In this document: piece after piece, positions 21,974-34,762 of the stretch | Layout: every line of letters begins with the position of its first letter | Numbering within the stretch: the stretch's first letter is position 1 | NCBI GenBank assembly: GCA_020631735.1 | Contig: CM036201.1 | Span: forward strand, 76,646,353-76,710,352 | DNA from: Saccharum officinarum | Lineage: Eukaryota > Streptophyta > Magnoliopsida > Poales > Poaceae | Direction of reading: 5' to 3' | DNA length: 64,000 nt | The notes under the pieces: generated by a model | The model's database searches: none | Seen by the model: the letters and a program-made list of their open reading frames with translations, nothing else | What the model was told of the DNA's origin: nothing | Made by a program: the position numbers and the translations under genes

Positions 21974-22675
21974 GAGTTGGAATACCATCTATGTAATAAT
22001 ACGATAGTACGAATAGTATCGAGTTAAATTGAGTTTTGTAGTGTCGTGTGAACTCTGTGTGGTTAGTTGAGTTATTATTGTGCTTATGTGTGAGTTGGTT
22101 TTTCCATGTAATGAGTGCTGGAGCTCTGTGGGCTTGCCTATAAGAGTTCCTAGTTAAAGATACTAAGTTTAAGTATGAAAAATAAATAGTTTAGTTGGGA
22201 TAACCTTTTCTCTCTGTTCTGTCCTTTCTGGAGCAGTCTTCCTTTCCTTTTATTCTCGGAATTAACTGTTCAGCGAAAAATTCTGAAATTTTTATGAGAG
22301 TAACTAGAACCACATACCTTTCCAATGTCTCTAGAATCACCTTATTATCTATTCTGGATCATGAGATATAGTCGTGACAAGATGAAGTTTCTGCGCAGTC
22401 TGGAAACCAGAAACAGTTTCTGTTAGGTCCTGTTTTTGGTTAACTTCATGACAGAATTTGGATTTGTGAGTTAAAGAAAAGATGTAGATAATTTCATAAG
22501 TTTTCCAACCATGTAAAGTACACCTCTACTGGATATATATAACTCGAGATAGGTCTGTTTTACCGAACTACTGAAAACTAGAATATGTCCAGAAGGTTAT
22601 CAGATTCCGTTCGCTATCTCTGGAACTGTCTATTATGAGATAATCTCTAAGATTTGATATTGTGTTGGATAATAG
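21974..22675 (+). other. E2 noncoding region between ORF0 and gag
   Basis: About 700 bp of AT-rich leader without a gene. Similar phrases appear on the minus strand of E4 at about 44200-44760, so it is a shared leader of these families. Confidence 0.6.
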
Positions 22676-23731
22676 ATGTCTGGAAGAGGACGAGGTCATG
22701 GCCGTGGTCGTGGAGCTGGTCCACCACCTACTATTCATGAGCTTTTGGCAATACAGACCCAGTTGATGGAAGCTCTGGTGAACAATCAGCAGAACCAGCC
22801 AGTTGGAGGAGCACTTGCGCGAGATAAGCATGGTGAATTTTTGAAGGGTCATCCCCCGGTGTTCACCCATGCCACTGATCCATTGGAAGCTGATGATTGG
22901 CTTCGTGCGGTGGAGAAGCAGCTCAACATTGCTCAATGTAATGATCAACAGAAGGTGTTGTTTGCTTCGGGACAACTACAAGGAGCAGCTCAAGACTGGT
23001 GGGATTCATATTAGTATGGCCGTCCTGTCAATGCTCCCGTCGTTACTTGGCAAGAGTTTACAGAGAGTTTCAGGTCCTATCATATACCTGAGGGAGTGAT
23101 GGCGCTGAAGGCCGAGGAATTCCGCAATCTAACACAAGGATCTATGCCTATAGATGAGTATCGAGATAAGTTTGCACAGTTGTCACGTTATGCGCCGAAT
23201 GAGGTGGCTAATGATGCCGATAAGCAGCGACTTTTCCTGAGGGGTCTACATGATGGTCTTCAATTGCAGCTGATGTCTAATGCTTATCCAGATTATCAAA
23301 CATTAGTGAATCGCGCTATTGTGGTGGATAACAAGCGCAAGGAGATGGAAGCCAAAAGGAAGAGGCTTCAGGGACAAGTATCTGGAAACAACACTCGCCA
23401 ACGCACTGGTTTCCAACAAGGCTATCAGCCGAGGTATCCACCTAACCAATGGAATCGTGGTCAACTTTCTCCACGTAGTCAGTTTCTGCAACGTCCTCCT
23501 TATCAGCCGCAGAATGGCAATAACCGTCCTCCGCAGCAGAATGGGAACCAGAATCAGCGTCAGAGTACCCCTAACAACACTCCAATGAAGACTAGTGCTC
23601 CTAATACTCCCACCAAGTGTTTTTGTTGTGGAAAGGAAGGTCACCTGTCTTATAATTGTCCTGAGAAGGTCAATCAGCAAACCCCCAGAAGCAGAACAGT
23701 AATCAGAAGGTACCATACTATGGAAAAGTGA
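22676..23731 (+). pseudogene. E2 gag (two lesions)
   Basis: The capsid-nucleocapsid protein starts MSGRGRGHGRGRGAGPPPTI. It holds the retrotransposon gag domain (PLEADDWLRAVEKQLNIAQC; later RNLTQGSMPIDEYRDKFAQL) and ends with a CCHC knuckle, CFCCGKEGHLSYNC (about 23620-23661). An in-frame TAG at 23012-23014 follows WWDSY; the same frame resumes (YGRPVNAPVVTWQEF...). A one-base change in the C run at about 23683-23690 shifts the frame, so the reading continuing into pol ([15 protein letters not shown]) lies in frame 1. Related elements usually read gag and pol as one frame. Confidence 0.85.
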
Positions 23732-25674
23732 CTCATGTGTCTGAAGATACCGCGATGGTGGAACCTGAAGTTATGCTCGGTACGTTCGATGTCCACTCCA
23801 TTCCTGCTACTGTTCTTTTTGATTCTGGAGTTTCGCATTCATTCATATCTCAATTATTTGTTAAGACACATAGCATCCCTTTATGTGCCATGAGAAACCC
23901 CATATTAGTCAATTCACCTGGAGGAAGTATGCAAGCTTCCTACCAATGCCTCCTTGTTAGTTTAATTTTAAGGGGGGTAGAATTCAAAGTGAGTCCTATA
24001 GTGTTGAGAACAGCTAGGATTGATCTTATTCTGGGACTAGATTGGATGAAGCAAAATCAGGTAGTGATTCAGTGTAAGGAAAAGGCAGTAGCCCTGACAA
24101 CCCCGAAGGGAGATCGAATTAGTGTGGAGATCGTAGTGCAGAAGCCGCAGACAGCCACAGTGAATCGACTTGATGATAATGTCAATCAGGAGGATCCAGT
24201 TGTGGAGGAATTTCCAGATGTGTTCCCCGACGACTTGCCAGGTATGCCACCCGACCGCGACATTGAGTTTATTATTGAATTATTGCCTGGAACTGCACCT
24301 ATAGCTAAGCGACCGTATAGAATGGGGGTTAATGAATTAGAGGAACTTAAGAAACAAATAAAAGAGTTGCAAGAGAAAGGTTTTATTCGTCCTAGCTCAT
24401 CACCGTGGGGAGCCCCCGTGATCTTTGTTGACAAGAAGGATGGTTCTCAAAGAATGTGTATTGATTATCGGTCACTTAATGAGGTAACTATTAAGAATAA
24501 GTATCCACTGCCTAGGATTGATGACTTGTTTGATCAGTTGAGAGGTGCTTGTGTGTTTTTAAAGATTGATCTTCGTTCTGGTTATCATCAGTTGAAGATT
24601 CGTGCTACTGATATACCAAAGACAGCATTTACAACACGGTATGGTTTGTATGAGTATACAGTAACGTCTTTTGGCTTGACTAATGCTCCTGCGTACTTTA
24701 TGTACCTGATGAATAAGGTATTTATGGAGTATCTCGATAAGTTTATAGTAGTGTTTATTGATGACATATTGGTATATTCCAAGACTAAGGAAGAACATGC
24801 CCAGCATTTAAAGATGGTCCTGCAAAAGCTCAGAGAGCATAAGCTCTATGCTAAACGTAGTAAGTGTGAGTTCTGGTTGAAGGAAGTTGCCTTTTTGGGT
24901 CATGTGGTCACTAATGGTGGAATATCAGTGGATCCTAGCAAGGTAAAGGATGTGTTGAATTGGAAGCCACCAACCGATGTGGGAGAAATTTGTAGTTTAT
25001 TGGGATTGGCTGGATATTATAGAAGATTTATTGAGGGGTTTTCCAAGCTTGCTAAGCCAATGACAGCATTGTTAGAGAAGAATGCTAGGTTTGTGTGGTC
25101 TGATAAGTGTCAGGTTAATTTTGAGGAATTAAAGAAAAGATTAACAACAGCCCCGGTGTTAGTTTTGCCATATTTGAGTAAGAATTTCTCTATCTACTGT
25201 GATGCATCTCGTTTGGGTCTTGGTTGTGTGCTTATGCAAGAAGGCAAAGTGGTGGCCTATGCATCGCGACAGTTGAGGAAGCATGAGTTAAATTATCCTA
25301 CTCATGACTTGGAGTTAGCAGCAGTGGTACATGCTTTGAAAATATGGAGGCATTATCTGATTGGACATAAGAGTGATATTTATACGGATCATAAGAGTTT
25401 GAAGTATATTTTCACCCAGTCAGATCTAAACTTGAGACAACGTCGATGGTTAGAGTTGATTAAGGATTATGATTTAGAGGTACATTATCATCCGGGCAAG
25501 GCCAATGTTGTTGCGGATGCTCTTAGTAGGAAGAGCTATGCTAATGAGGTACAAGTAGTGCCTATGTCGAATGAGTTGTGTGCTGAGATTGAACATTTGA
25601 ACTTGGGTATTGCCATCAATGCAGTGGAATTGGTGATAGAGCCTGTACTAGAGCAGGAAATACGTAAGGGTTAG
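23728..25674 (+). pseudogene. E2 pol part 1: protease, reverse transcriptase, RNase H
   Basis: The frame opens at a GTG in the gag-pol overlap. The aspartic protease has its [12 protein letters not shown] active site at about residues 31-42. The reverse transcriptase runs from about residue 178, with the catalytic [11 protein letters not shown] near residue 341. RNase H starts near [17 protein letters not shown] (about residue 489) and ends at DALSRKSY. Together these copy the element RNA into DNA in virus-like particles. TAG at 25672-25674 interrupts the linker to integrase, and a second TAG lies at 25738-25740. The E6 copy reads through the first position, so the stops are lesions and not natural termination. 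Confidence 0.9.
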
Positions 25675-25740
25675 TTGATAGATGACAGAATAAAGGAGAT
25701 AGTTAGGAATATACTGAAAGGTAAGGCACCTAGATTCTAG

Positions 25741-27075
25741 TTGGATGATAAAGGAACTCTATGGTTTGGAAAACGATTATGTGTGCCTAAGGACAAGGAT
25801 ATAAGAGAAGTAATTATATGTGAGGCACATGAGTTTGCTTACTCTATTCATCCTGGAAGTACCAAGATGTATATGGATTTGAAAGAGAAGTATTGGTGGT
25901 ATGGTTTAAAAAGAGATGTTGCAGAGTATGTTGCATTATGCGATACGTGTCAGAGAGTTAAAGCTGAACATCAGAGACCAGCAGGATTGTTGCAACCGAT
26001 GCAGATACCTGAGTGGAAGTGGGAAGAAGTTGGTATGGATTTCATAGTAGGGTTACCCCGCACTCAGAGAGGTTTTGATTCAATATGGGTCATAGTGGAT
26101 CGTTTGACCAAAGTTGCTCACTTTATACCAGTCAGAACAACATATTCTAGTGCAAAGTTGGCTGAACTATATATGGAAAGGATAGTAAGTTTGCACGGTG
26201 TTCCAAAGAAGATAGTATCAGATCGAGGCACTCAATTCACATCATATTACTGGCAGAAGGTCCAAGAGTCATTAGGGACTAAGCTGAATTTTAGCACAGC
26301 ATATCATCCTCAGACAGATGGGCAGACTGAAAGGATTAATCAGATATTGGAGGATATGTTGAGAGCTTGTGCTTTGCAGTATGGTACTAGTTGGGATAAG
26401 AGTTTGCCATATGCAGAGTTTTCCTACAATAATAGTTATCAGAAAAGTTTACAGATGGCACCTTTTGAAGCTTTGTATGGTAGGAAGTGTAGAACTCCGT
26501 TGTTCTGGAATCAGACAGGAGAAAGTCAGGTGTTTGGTCCCGATGTGCTTAAGAATGCTGAGAAACAAGTAAGAATGATTAGAAACAATTTGAAAGCAGC
26601 TCAGTCACGACAGAAAAGTTATGCTGATACTCGACGGAGAGAATTGACTTTTGAAGTAGGAGATTATGTTTACCTAAAAGTGTCGCCTATGAGAGGTGTG
26701 AAAAGGTTTAACCGGAAAGGAAAGTTAGCACCGAGGTATGTCGGTCCTTTTAAGATTTTGGAAAGACGTGGTGAAGTAGCATATCAATTGGAATTGCCTG
26801 AGAGCTTAGCAGGTGTGCATGACGTGTTTCATGTGTCTCAGTTAAAGAAATGTTTGCGTGTGCCGGAAGAACAGATACCGTTAGAGGAACTCACTGTTAA
26901 AGAAAATCTCACTTATGAGGAGTACCCAGTAAAGATATTGGAGACAGCAGAAAGAGTTACTAGGAGCCGAGTTATAAAGATGTGTAAAGTTCAGTGGAGT
27001 CGGTATTCGGAAGCAGAGGCTACATGGGAAAGAGAGGAAGATTTAAGAAAAGCATACCCACAGTTGTTTGAGTAA
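25741..27075 (+). pseudogene. E2 pol part 2: integrase with chromodomain
   Basis: The frame is the same as pol part 1 but cut off by the TAG just before it. The HHCC zinc domain reads EAHEFAYSIH ... CDTCQR. The catalytic core has the D,D(35)E triad in VGMDFIVGLP, VSDRGTQFTS and GQTERINQILED. A GPY/F-type segment (RYVGPFKILERRG) follows. The last 55 residues form a chromodomain (YEEYPVKILETAERVTRSRV ... VQWSRYSEAEATWEREEDL). Chromodomain integrases define the chromovirus lineage. There are no further stops before the natural TAA at 27073-27075. Confidence 0.9.
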
Positions 27076-27107
27076 GCATCGTCCGAATCTCGGGACGAGA
27101 TTCATTT

Positions 27108-27122
27108 TAAGGGGGGTAGAAT
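27108..27122 (+). promoter_or_regulatory. E2 polypurine tract
   Basis: 'taaggggggtagaat' lies directly before the 3' LTR and is the primer site for plus-strand DNA synthesis. A very similar tract lies at the A and E4 LTR borders. Confidence 0.85.
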
Positions 27123-29956
27123 TGTAACACCCTAAAATTTGCATTATTTTAAAAATAGGAGAATTGGATTTATTTCCGCAATTCTGTGAACATTTTAACC
27201 TAGAGAAATAATTTTTGATAAATAAAATCAATAATAAGGTTAGATACTTGCTTGTGCATACATGCTGTTGCATATTTTTATTTGTGATGATTGGTTTTAT
27301 TTCTAGAAGGAAATGATTTCAAAAACCATTTGAAAATGCAATTGGAAAATTAGAAAAAGAAAAGGAAATAGAAGCCTTCTCCTTTCTCAGCTTTTGGCCC
27401 GAAGGCCTGCTGCTGCCCCTCCTCAGCAATTGGCCCATTTGGCCTCAGCAGCCCGTGAGCCCAGTTCTCTCTCGCGCGTCGCAAATGGGCCGGCCCAGCC
27501 AACCGCAGTCGAAGCCGCCGCGCCCTCCTTCTCTCTGTTTCGCTGCCAAACCGGGCCCGCATGTAAGCGGTGTTGTCCACCTCTCGCTCGTAACCGAGCC
27601 GGAAACTGTTGATGGAATCCGCCTCCGTCCCGACGCCATGTTGCCTTGCACCGCACGCCGTGCCTCTCATAAGTAGCCGAGGGTCCGCCGCCTCCCCCTC
27701 AACCTCAATCGCAAGCCAGCGCCTCTAAACAACCGCGCAGCCGCTCGAACCCTAAAGCCGCCACCGTTCAAGCTCGGGTGGACGAGTTCGTCAACTCCAC
27801 CGTGTCGTCGACACCGTAAGCAAGTCGTCGAGATTCGCAACATGATTGCGAAGCTTCCGAGCCTCTTTTTCCTTCTTCTCTCATCTTGGTTCGCTCACCG
27901 TGCATCGCCGTTGTTCACAGGACCACCGTTGCCGCCATCTCGAGTTGCCCGTCGACACCGGTTTGAATCCGCTCGTTTCGACTCCTCCGGTGAGTTCGCC
28001 ATGCCTCCCTCTTGCTTTCCGTGCTTGTCCCGTCATCAATGGTGCCCAGAACGTCAAAAACAGTGAACTCCGGTTAGGCTTATTCCGGCCATGGCGCCGC
28101 CATCTAGCTCGCCGCTGGCCGCCTCCTTTCCCTTGTGTCCGATCTCGGCCGCACGTTTTAAATCTAACGGCCAGGAAAGCCCGATACCGGTTCGGCTGAC
28201 ACTTTTGCAAAAGAGCCCTTTGGGTTTCTATAAATCTAACCCGCAGTCCAAAGCGCGTTTACAGATTTTGTTTTCTCTTTTTGAAGGCGTACTTTGGTTC
28301 GGTTATGTCGAAATACGTTTTCAAGTATTTACAGTTTTGCCATTCAATTTGTTTTAGCCATAACTTCTCTGTTTTAACTCCGATTTGACCCGTTCAAATT
28401 GCGTTAGGTTCGTAATTTCATAATCTACATGTTAGTGCTACTGTTTAGTAGGTTCTCCACTTTTAAATTTTGAGATTAGATTTAATCTATTAATTTAATA
28501 AAGAAAAGCTTATTTAAATCATATCTTTTTCGTTTTAGCTCCGATTTGCGTGCAATTCACGTCTGTGTGATCCTAGTGAGATGTAGATTCATTTTATAAA
28601 CTTTTCAACTTATTTTGCTACTGTTGGTGTACTGTTCTAATTATAGCTTTGTTTGCTTTGTATGATTGCTCTTGGATGATTGATGTTGGTGTGTTAATCG
28701 AGAATAGAAGGTGAGCAATTCGTTGGTGATCAAGAGTACTATTGTGAACCAGGTCAACAGGATCAGCTAGATCAAGGCAAGTATAGCATGGGACTATCCT
28801 TGTTTCCTATTCACTTTAATTCACTTAATTCATCATGCATGTGTTTCCTTGTTAAGGATGCCTTAGTATTGATCTTGTTCCTTGAATCCTATGGTTATAG
28901 CATTGGGTAGTTTGCTAGTGCTCACATAAACAATGATCTTGTAATTTGATTAATGATATATGCAATAACACTAAAAGATGATTTTTAGCAACAAGTAACA
29001 AGAGGGCTAGAGTTTTCTCTAGATTCCTCTCTGTAAGGACTTATCTGTAAGCGAACATCCGGGACTTACAGTACAACTATGAGGGCTACATGGCTCTGGC
29101 TTTAGTCATATAAGAGGACTTTTTCTAGCTTGTTAGTGGTTACCTTTATGGCGCAAGAGGGGTGTGTTCCGGGTTGGGTGTAGTGCGGCCTCTGTCCCTA
29201 TGTGTATAGGCTGCGTGTCATTGTGCCATACGGAAGGGGGGCTCTACATTTGCAGGCCACGAAACCTAGCGGCCCTAACTTGTTAGACGAACCTTGGAAA
29301 GACTTCATAGTGAAACTTATCTGTCCAATGGGGAGTCATGACCTCGGACTTTTGGGGATCACGACTCATAGTGAAAGTGTACAACCTCTGCAGAGTGTAA
29401 AACTGGTATATCAGCCGTGCTCACGGTCACGAGCGGCCTTGGACCCTTATGGAATAGAGATCACTATTAATTTACTTGTTCTTGCTATTTATTATTCTCT
29501 TTACATGATCATGTGTTTATTATTGGGAACAATACCTACTTGTTGCTACTCAATTGCTTAAAACATGATCAACTAAAAGCTACATGTAGTTAAACCAGTG
29601 TCTACCCTGTTTGAGCTTCATGAACCACATGTTATATTTGTTGAGTACTTTTGTGCTCACCCTTGCATTCCCACACCCCAGGATAGACTCCCGAATGTGC
29701 AAATAGTGACTACTACTTCTACTTCCCTGAAGAATACTAGACTTGTGGTCAACCAGTTGACGTGCCTGTGCTATGGAGCTAGCTACCACAAGATTTATCT
29801 ATGTTTCCGCTTAGTTATGTGAAGACTCTGTGATATTATTCGTTATGTAATAAACATTTGTAATGATACTATTTATATTTGTCATCTTATGTGTGATTGA
29901 TCTCTGGGTGCACGTAAGATTATGCACTCCATTTGTTCCTTAAAATGGGTGTGACA
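27123..29956 (+). repeat. E2 3' LTR
   Basis: It runs from TGTAACACCC to ATGGGTGTGACA and is nearly identical to the 5' LTR. It has about 30 extra bases at about 27665-27695 and a TATA-like site at about 28228-28239. Confidence 0.92.
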
Positions 29957-29961
29957 TAATA

Positions 29962-30816
29962 CATTTTTTATAAATAAAACAAGAATAGTTTTAACCTAAA
30001 TTTTGAATTAAATTATGTTTGACTAATCTAAATTAATAACTTTCGCATGGGTTTTCTTAATTAAAATAAATGAAGCTTAAAACCTTCTTTTTCTCTTAAG
30101 AAGTAAATTTTACGGTAGATATTTCTTGTTGACCGTAGTTCCGATTAGAGTGCTTTTCGCGTCCATGTGTTCGTAGCAATACGTATATTAGTTTTCAAAT
30201 CTTTTTATTGATTGGTGTACTGTTCTAATTTATCTATGCTTGTATGTTATGCATGTCTGTGTTTGGATGCTTGTGTGGTGCTTTATATTCATGTCTAGTC
30301 AGTGAGATCTACGTGGTGATCAAGAAGCAGTTCTTTGGAAGTCACAAATCTATAGAAGAAGAATATCAGTTTAAGGCAAGTATAGCATGGGATCAACCTT
30401 GACATCCTATACACATTTAATCATTTAAATCATACTGCATGTGTCTACCTTGATTGCCACTAAGGATTTCTTAGCTTTGTACTCATACCTTGACACCTAT
30501 GGGATTGTTGCATTGGTTAATGATGCTAGTGCTCTATTAAAGACCATGATCTTGTAACTTGATTAATGGATTATGCAATAAACGTAAAAGATGACTTTTT
30601 AGTAACATACTTAAAGGGGGCTAGAGCATTGGGGTATCTTATGGTGCTCTAGTTTCTCTCCGTAAGGACTCATCTGTAAGCGAACATCCGGGACTTACAG
30701 TACAACTAAGAGGGCTATATGGCTCTGGCTTTAGTCATATAGAAGGACCTCTTCTAGCTTGTTAGTGGTAACCTTTTTGGCATAAGAATGGCTTGACGAA
30801 TCGGGTATAGTGCGGC
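29962..30816 (+). repeat. E1 LTR, middle part
   Basis: This continues the E1 LTR after E2. It includes the shared R/U5 module (cgtaaggactcatctgtaag at about 30660) and ends at the GCGGC target site of E3. Confidence 0.85.
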
Positions 30817-33159
30817 TGAAGGGTCGAGATGGCGGACTGAGGGGGGGGGTGAATAGTCCTTTCTAAAAACAATCGCGTCGGCAAACCAAAACAAATGCAG
30901 AATTAAAACTATCGGTCTAGCTAAGACTACACCCCTCTATCTAAGTTCACAAGCACCTCACAAAGATCCTAATTATGTAACTAAGGTGCTTTCCTTAGCA
31001 AGAGCTCTCCTAAAGAATTCAAGAGCAAGGTCACATAAACCTATGCACTAGTACTTTAGCAAAGCCGGGGAGCTCCTACACAATTCTAGTAAGCAAAAGC
31101 ACGAAGCCACCTATGCTCACTAGCAATGCTCAATAGCAAGGCAACTAATGCCAAACTAGAGAGCGCAAATTACTTAGCTACACAAACTAAGCAATATGAC
31201 TAACAAGGTTACACAAACCAAATTAGCCACGCAACGGGAGCTACTTCTATGCTACACAAGCAAGAAGGTAACTAGCTAACTACACAAGCAAACTAGTTAC
31301 AAGAGCAACTACACAAGCACAAGTATATGAATGTAAATATAAGCTTGTGAATTGAAAGAAAACCACCGAGAAGATGTACATAATGTTGACACGGCGGTTT
31401 TTCACCGAGGTTCACTTGGTTGCCACCAAGCTAGTCCCCGTTGTGGCGATACACGCACTTGATGGATCACGAGCTAATTGAGTATCAAGAGTCAAACCCT
31501 CAGCGGGTGCCGTGCATCCACTCTCAAGATGGGGATCCTCCAAGCCACGAGCTTTACTAGAGTTGCTCTTCGCGATCCCCGCGGGGTGAGCACAATCCTC
31601 CTCACAAATCCTCCTCTGGAGCCACGCACAATCTCCACGCGTGCTTCAACGGAGTCACAAGCCACCAAGCCGTCTAGGAGGTGGCAACCTCCAAGAGTAA
31701 CAAGCACCACCGGCTTGCAACACGATCACCTAGTGCCACTCAATATAATCCTCTTGATGCAACGCACTAGAATCACTCTCTCACTCGATCCGATGAACAC
31801 TATCAAGCATGAGTGAGTTAGAGGGCTCCCAAGCACGCCAACACAAGCCACCAAGGCCTAAGGGTGCTCAGCTGCCGGCCAAGGCCGACCAATGGGCTAT
31901 TTATAAGCCCCACAACGAAATAGAGCCGTTAGTCCCCTCACTGGGCAAGTTTCGAGTCGACCAGACGTGCCGGTCGAACTGACTGGATGCGCAGGTTAGT
32001 AGCGTGCTCCAACAGCTAGTTTTCGCGCGTATAAACTTGTATTGACCGGACGCGCAGGTCACTAACGGGACCGGACGCGCAGGTCGCAGTGAAACAGCGA
32101 ACAGAGAGGTTTCAGTAAGCTCCCGAAGCGACCAGACACGTCCGGTCATCACTGACTGGACTCGCTGCAGCGTCCGGTCACTTTCGCCCGCGAAAAACAC
32201 TGACCGGACGCGCAGGTGCTGACCGGACACGTCCGGTCACGAGTCCGGTCACAGACCACTCTTCGGTAAAACGGCGATATCTCTTAGCTCTGAACTCCGA
32301 TTTCGATGATCTTGGACATTTTGGAAAGCTTACTCAGAGGGCTACACATCCCACTAAAGCACTTGATCCAATTCACAATGGATCAAAGCAGTATTCCACT
32401 CCAAGAGCCATCCTAGTGTCCGGAGAACACCGAAAAACATTTCTCTCTTCGCTAAGTTGATCAACACCAACTCAAACACCTTCTCCTTTGCAAATGTGTC
32501 AACACCACCATGTGCATATGTGTTAGCATTTTCACAATCATTTTCTCGAGGCACTCAACTTGTCTCGCCACTCGATACTAACATGTATGCAAAGTTAGAT
32601 CGCTCAAGTGGCACTAGATGACCAATATGCAAACAAGTTTGCCCCTCTTAATAATACGGCCATCTATTCTAAACCCGGTCATCAACTTCTCTACACACCT
32701 ATGACCGGTGAAATGGAAATGCCCTAGGTTATACCTTTACCTTGCGCATTCCACTCCATCTCCTCCGACGCTGATGCAACACATGCACCAACCATATCAC
32801 AAATGATATGATCCACTTCATATCATCATGTGACCATATTGGTTGATCGATCTTGACCTCACTTGCTCTTCACCGTTGCCTCGGTCCATCAGCGCCAAGT
32901 CTTGCTCAAGCTTCACCGCCTCGTGGTCCATCGCTCCAAAGCCTCTGACTTGCCCTTCACACTTGCAACCGGTACATCAAGCCAAGCCTCATCTTGATCT
33001 TCGCTACCTTGATCACATGACTCCATGTCATGTCTCATGTGCAATGAGCTCCTTCATGACACAATCATCTGTGGACTAATTCCCTATGTATCTCATATAA
33101 ACACAATTAGTCCACCTAAGGTTGTCACTCAATTACTAAAACCAAACAAGGACCTTTCA
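30817..33159 (-). repeat. E3 3' LTR (2.3 kb)
   Basis: It contains a cluster of 'gaccggacgcg' and 'cgtccggtc' words between about 31950 and 32255 that can pair with each other. Short frames inside it are not convincing as genes. Confidence 0.85.
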
Positions 33160-34762
33160 ATCTCCCTCTTTTTGGTAATTTATGACAACTCTACAAAGAT
33201 ATGAAAATTAAGTTCTTTTGGACTTTATGCCACTTATCTAACATTTAAGCTCTATGTTAGGATTTGGATAAGCACCATAAAATCCGACTTGGTAGTGATA
33301 ACTCTCCCTACATATGTGCTCAAATCGTTTGGTTTCAAGCTTGCACATATGCATAAATATGAAATTTGTGGGAGGGTTAGCACTACTAAGTGATGCTAAG
33401 GTGTGTAGAATAAACCTTTGTAGTTCGATACCATTTGATAGCTCGATACCATTTGAAAATCACAAGTTTCCCATCATGCTTAGCATCATGAGTAGCTAGA
33501 CATCAAAAATACTAGAAACCCCGTGAGATCAACATTATAAGCAAGGTTCTAATTTTTCATGATAAACACAAGTCTAGCTATCATCCTATGCATGCTAGTT
33601 ATCATATCATCATTCAAGTTCTATAACTAGCATACAACACACAAGCATGCATATTAAATATAAAACTTATGCAATGCAAGCAAGCACATGAATATGCACA
33701 TATCAAATACAACCAAACAATGTTCATGAGCTTGCTCTCCCTACTTGTGTGCTTCTTTTGTCCAAGAATTTTGATCCTTCTCATTTCTTTAATGTTGCTC
33801 CCTCTTTGTCCATCTCCATATCCAAACTCATCTTCTCATGATATCTTTGTTCAATCTCTTCCCAAACCTCTCTCTCTTGGTGTATTGACATATCTTTATT
33901 CTAACTTCTCCCCCTTTGTCATCAATTTCCATAAAGGGTGTACTTCTCATTGATGCAAAGGCTTGCATTGGGGTAGATGGTTGAGACTTGAATATTGCGT
34001 TGTTGATGGACAACACCGCACATGTTGGAATGACATTACTTGTATGTTGCTCTTGAGATACCACTTAGGATCTTTGACCTTGATACCATTAGGTGGGGCT
34101 CCTCCCCCTATGTCATAGCATGGGTCATTCACTTGATAATCTTGAGCTCTTGTGTGTGAGGGAACTTTCTTCATTTGATGATCACTTAAAGTTGAGCATC
34201 ACTTGTGGAACCACCGTCTTGTATAAATGATATCATGTGTAGAAATACCACGAATAAGTGTGTGATACCAATTTAAAGAATCCTCTATCATGGAACCACT
34301 TGTAGGATTTGTCAATATAATCTTTTCTTGAACATTTGCTATCTTTATGAGTACCACTTGTAGGATATCACTTGTAGATCATGATCTAGACACCACTTGT
34401 AAATACCAATTGAAGAAATATTTTGAGTCTAGATACCATTTAAAACACCCTAGATATCCATTTGCATTGTTGTCTTGTGCTTGTACCCATATCATTGTCA
34501 TGAGCTTCTAGTATGACTTGAACTAAATTGATTTGCCTAAGATTCTAAGTCTGGTTTGATCCAATGACAAGCTTCTTCACTCCTCATACTAAGGGTTATC
34601 TTGCCAATGTTGTACTTGTCACTTGTTAGCAATCCAAACTAGATCAAGTACTTGGGTTCACTAGCTCATGAACAAATTCATACACATAGCACTAGATCAT
34701 TTAAACAATTCAAGCAATAGTGGTAGGCTATGAATTTAAACATTTCATTTGTTATGCATGAT
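33160..34762 (-). other. E3 internal region left of E4, noncoding
   Basis: This is the 3' part of the element on the minus strand, AT-rich, with many short repeats of 'taccacttgtag' type around 34200-34450. No pol domain was recognised. The polypurine tract (aaaaagagggaga on the minus strand) lies at its left end. Confidence 0.6.

Larger units (their letters stand above)
18109..29956 (+). mobile_element. E2: full-length chromovirus (Ty3/gypsy, Tekay-like)
   Basis: This 11.8-kb element has a perfect TSD, TAATA (18104-18108 and 29957-29961). LTRs of 2808 bp (18109-20916) and 2834 bp (27123-29956) are nearly identical by eye, apart from one 30-bp indel at about 27665. It has a PBS at 20920, an extra ORF, gag, protease-RT-RNase H, integrase with a C-terminal chromodomain, and a PPT at about 27108-27122. 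The chromodomain directs integration to certain chromatin in this clade (established knowledge). The Tekay/Del assignment is inference from domain order and LTR length. It is defective: two frame-breaking lesions affect gag and two TAG stops affect pol. Near-identical LTRs imply a recent insertion. Confidence 0.92.

Noticed and set aside
33669..34450. Regularly spaced 'taccacttgtag' phrases as a CRISPR-like or satellite array
   Set aside because: The units are irregular in length and spacing, lie in the internal region of E3, and the organism is a plant.
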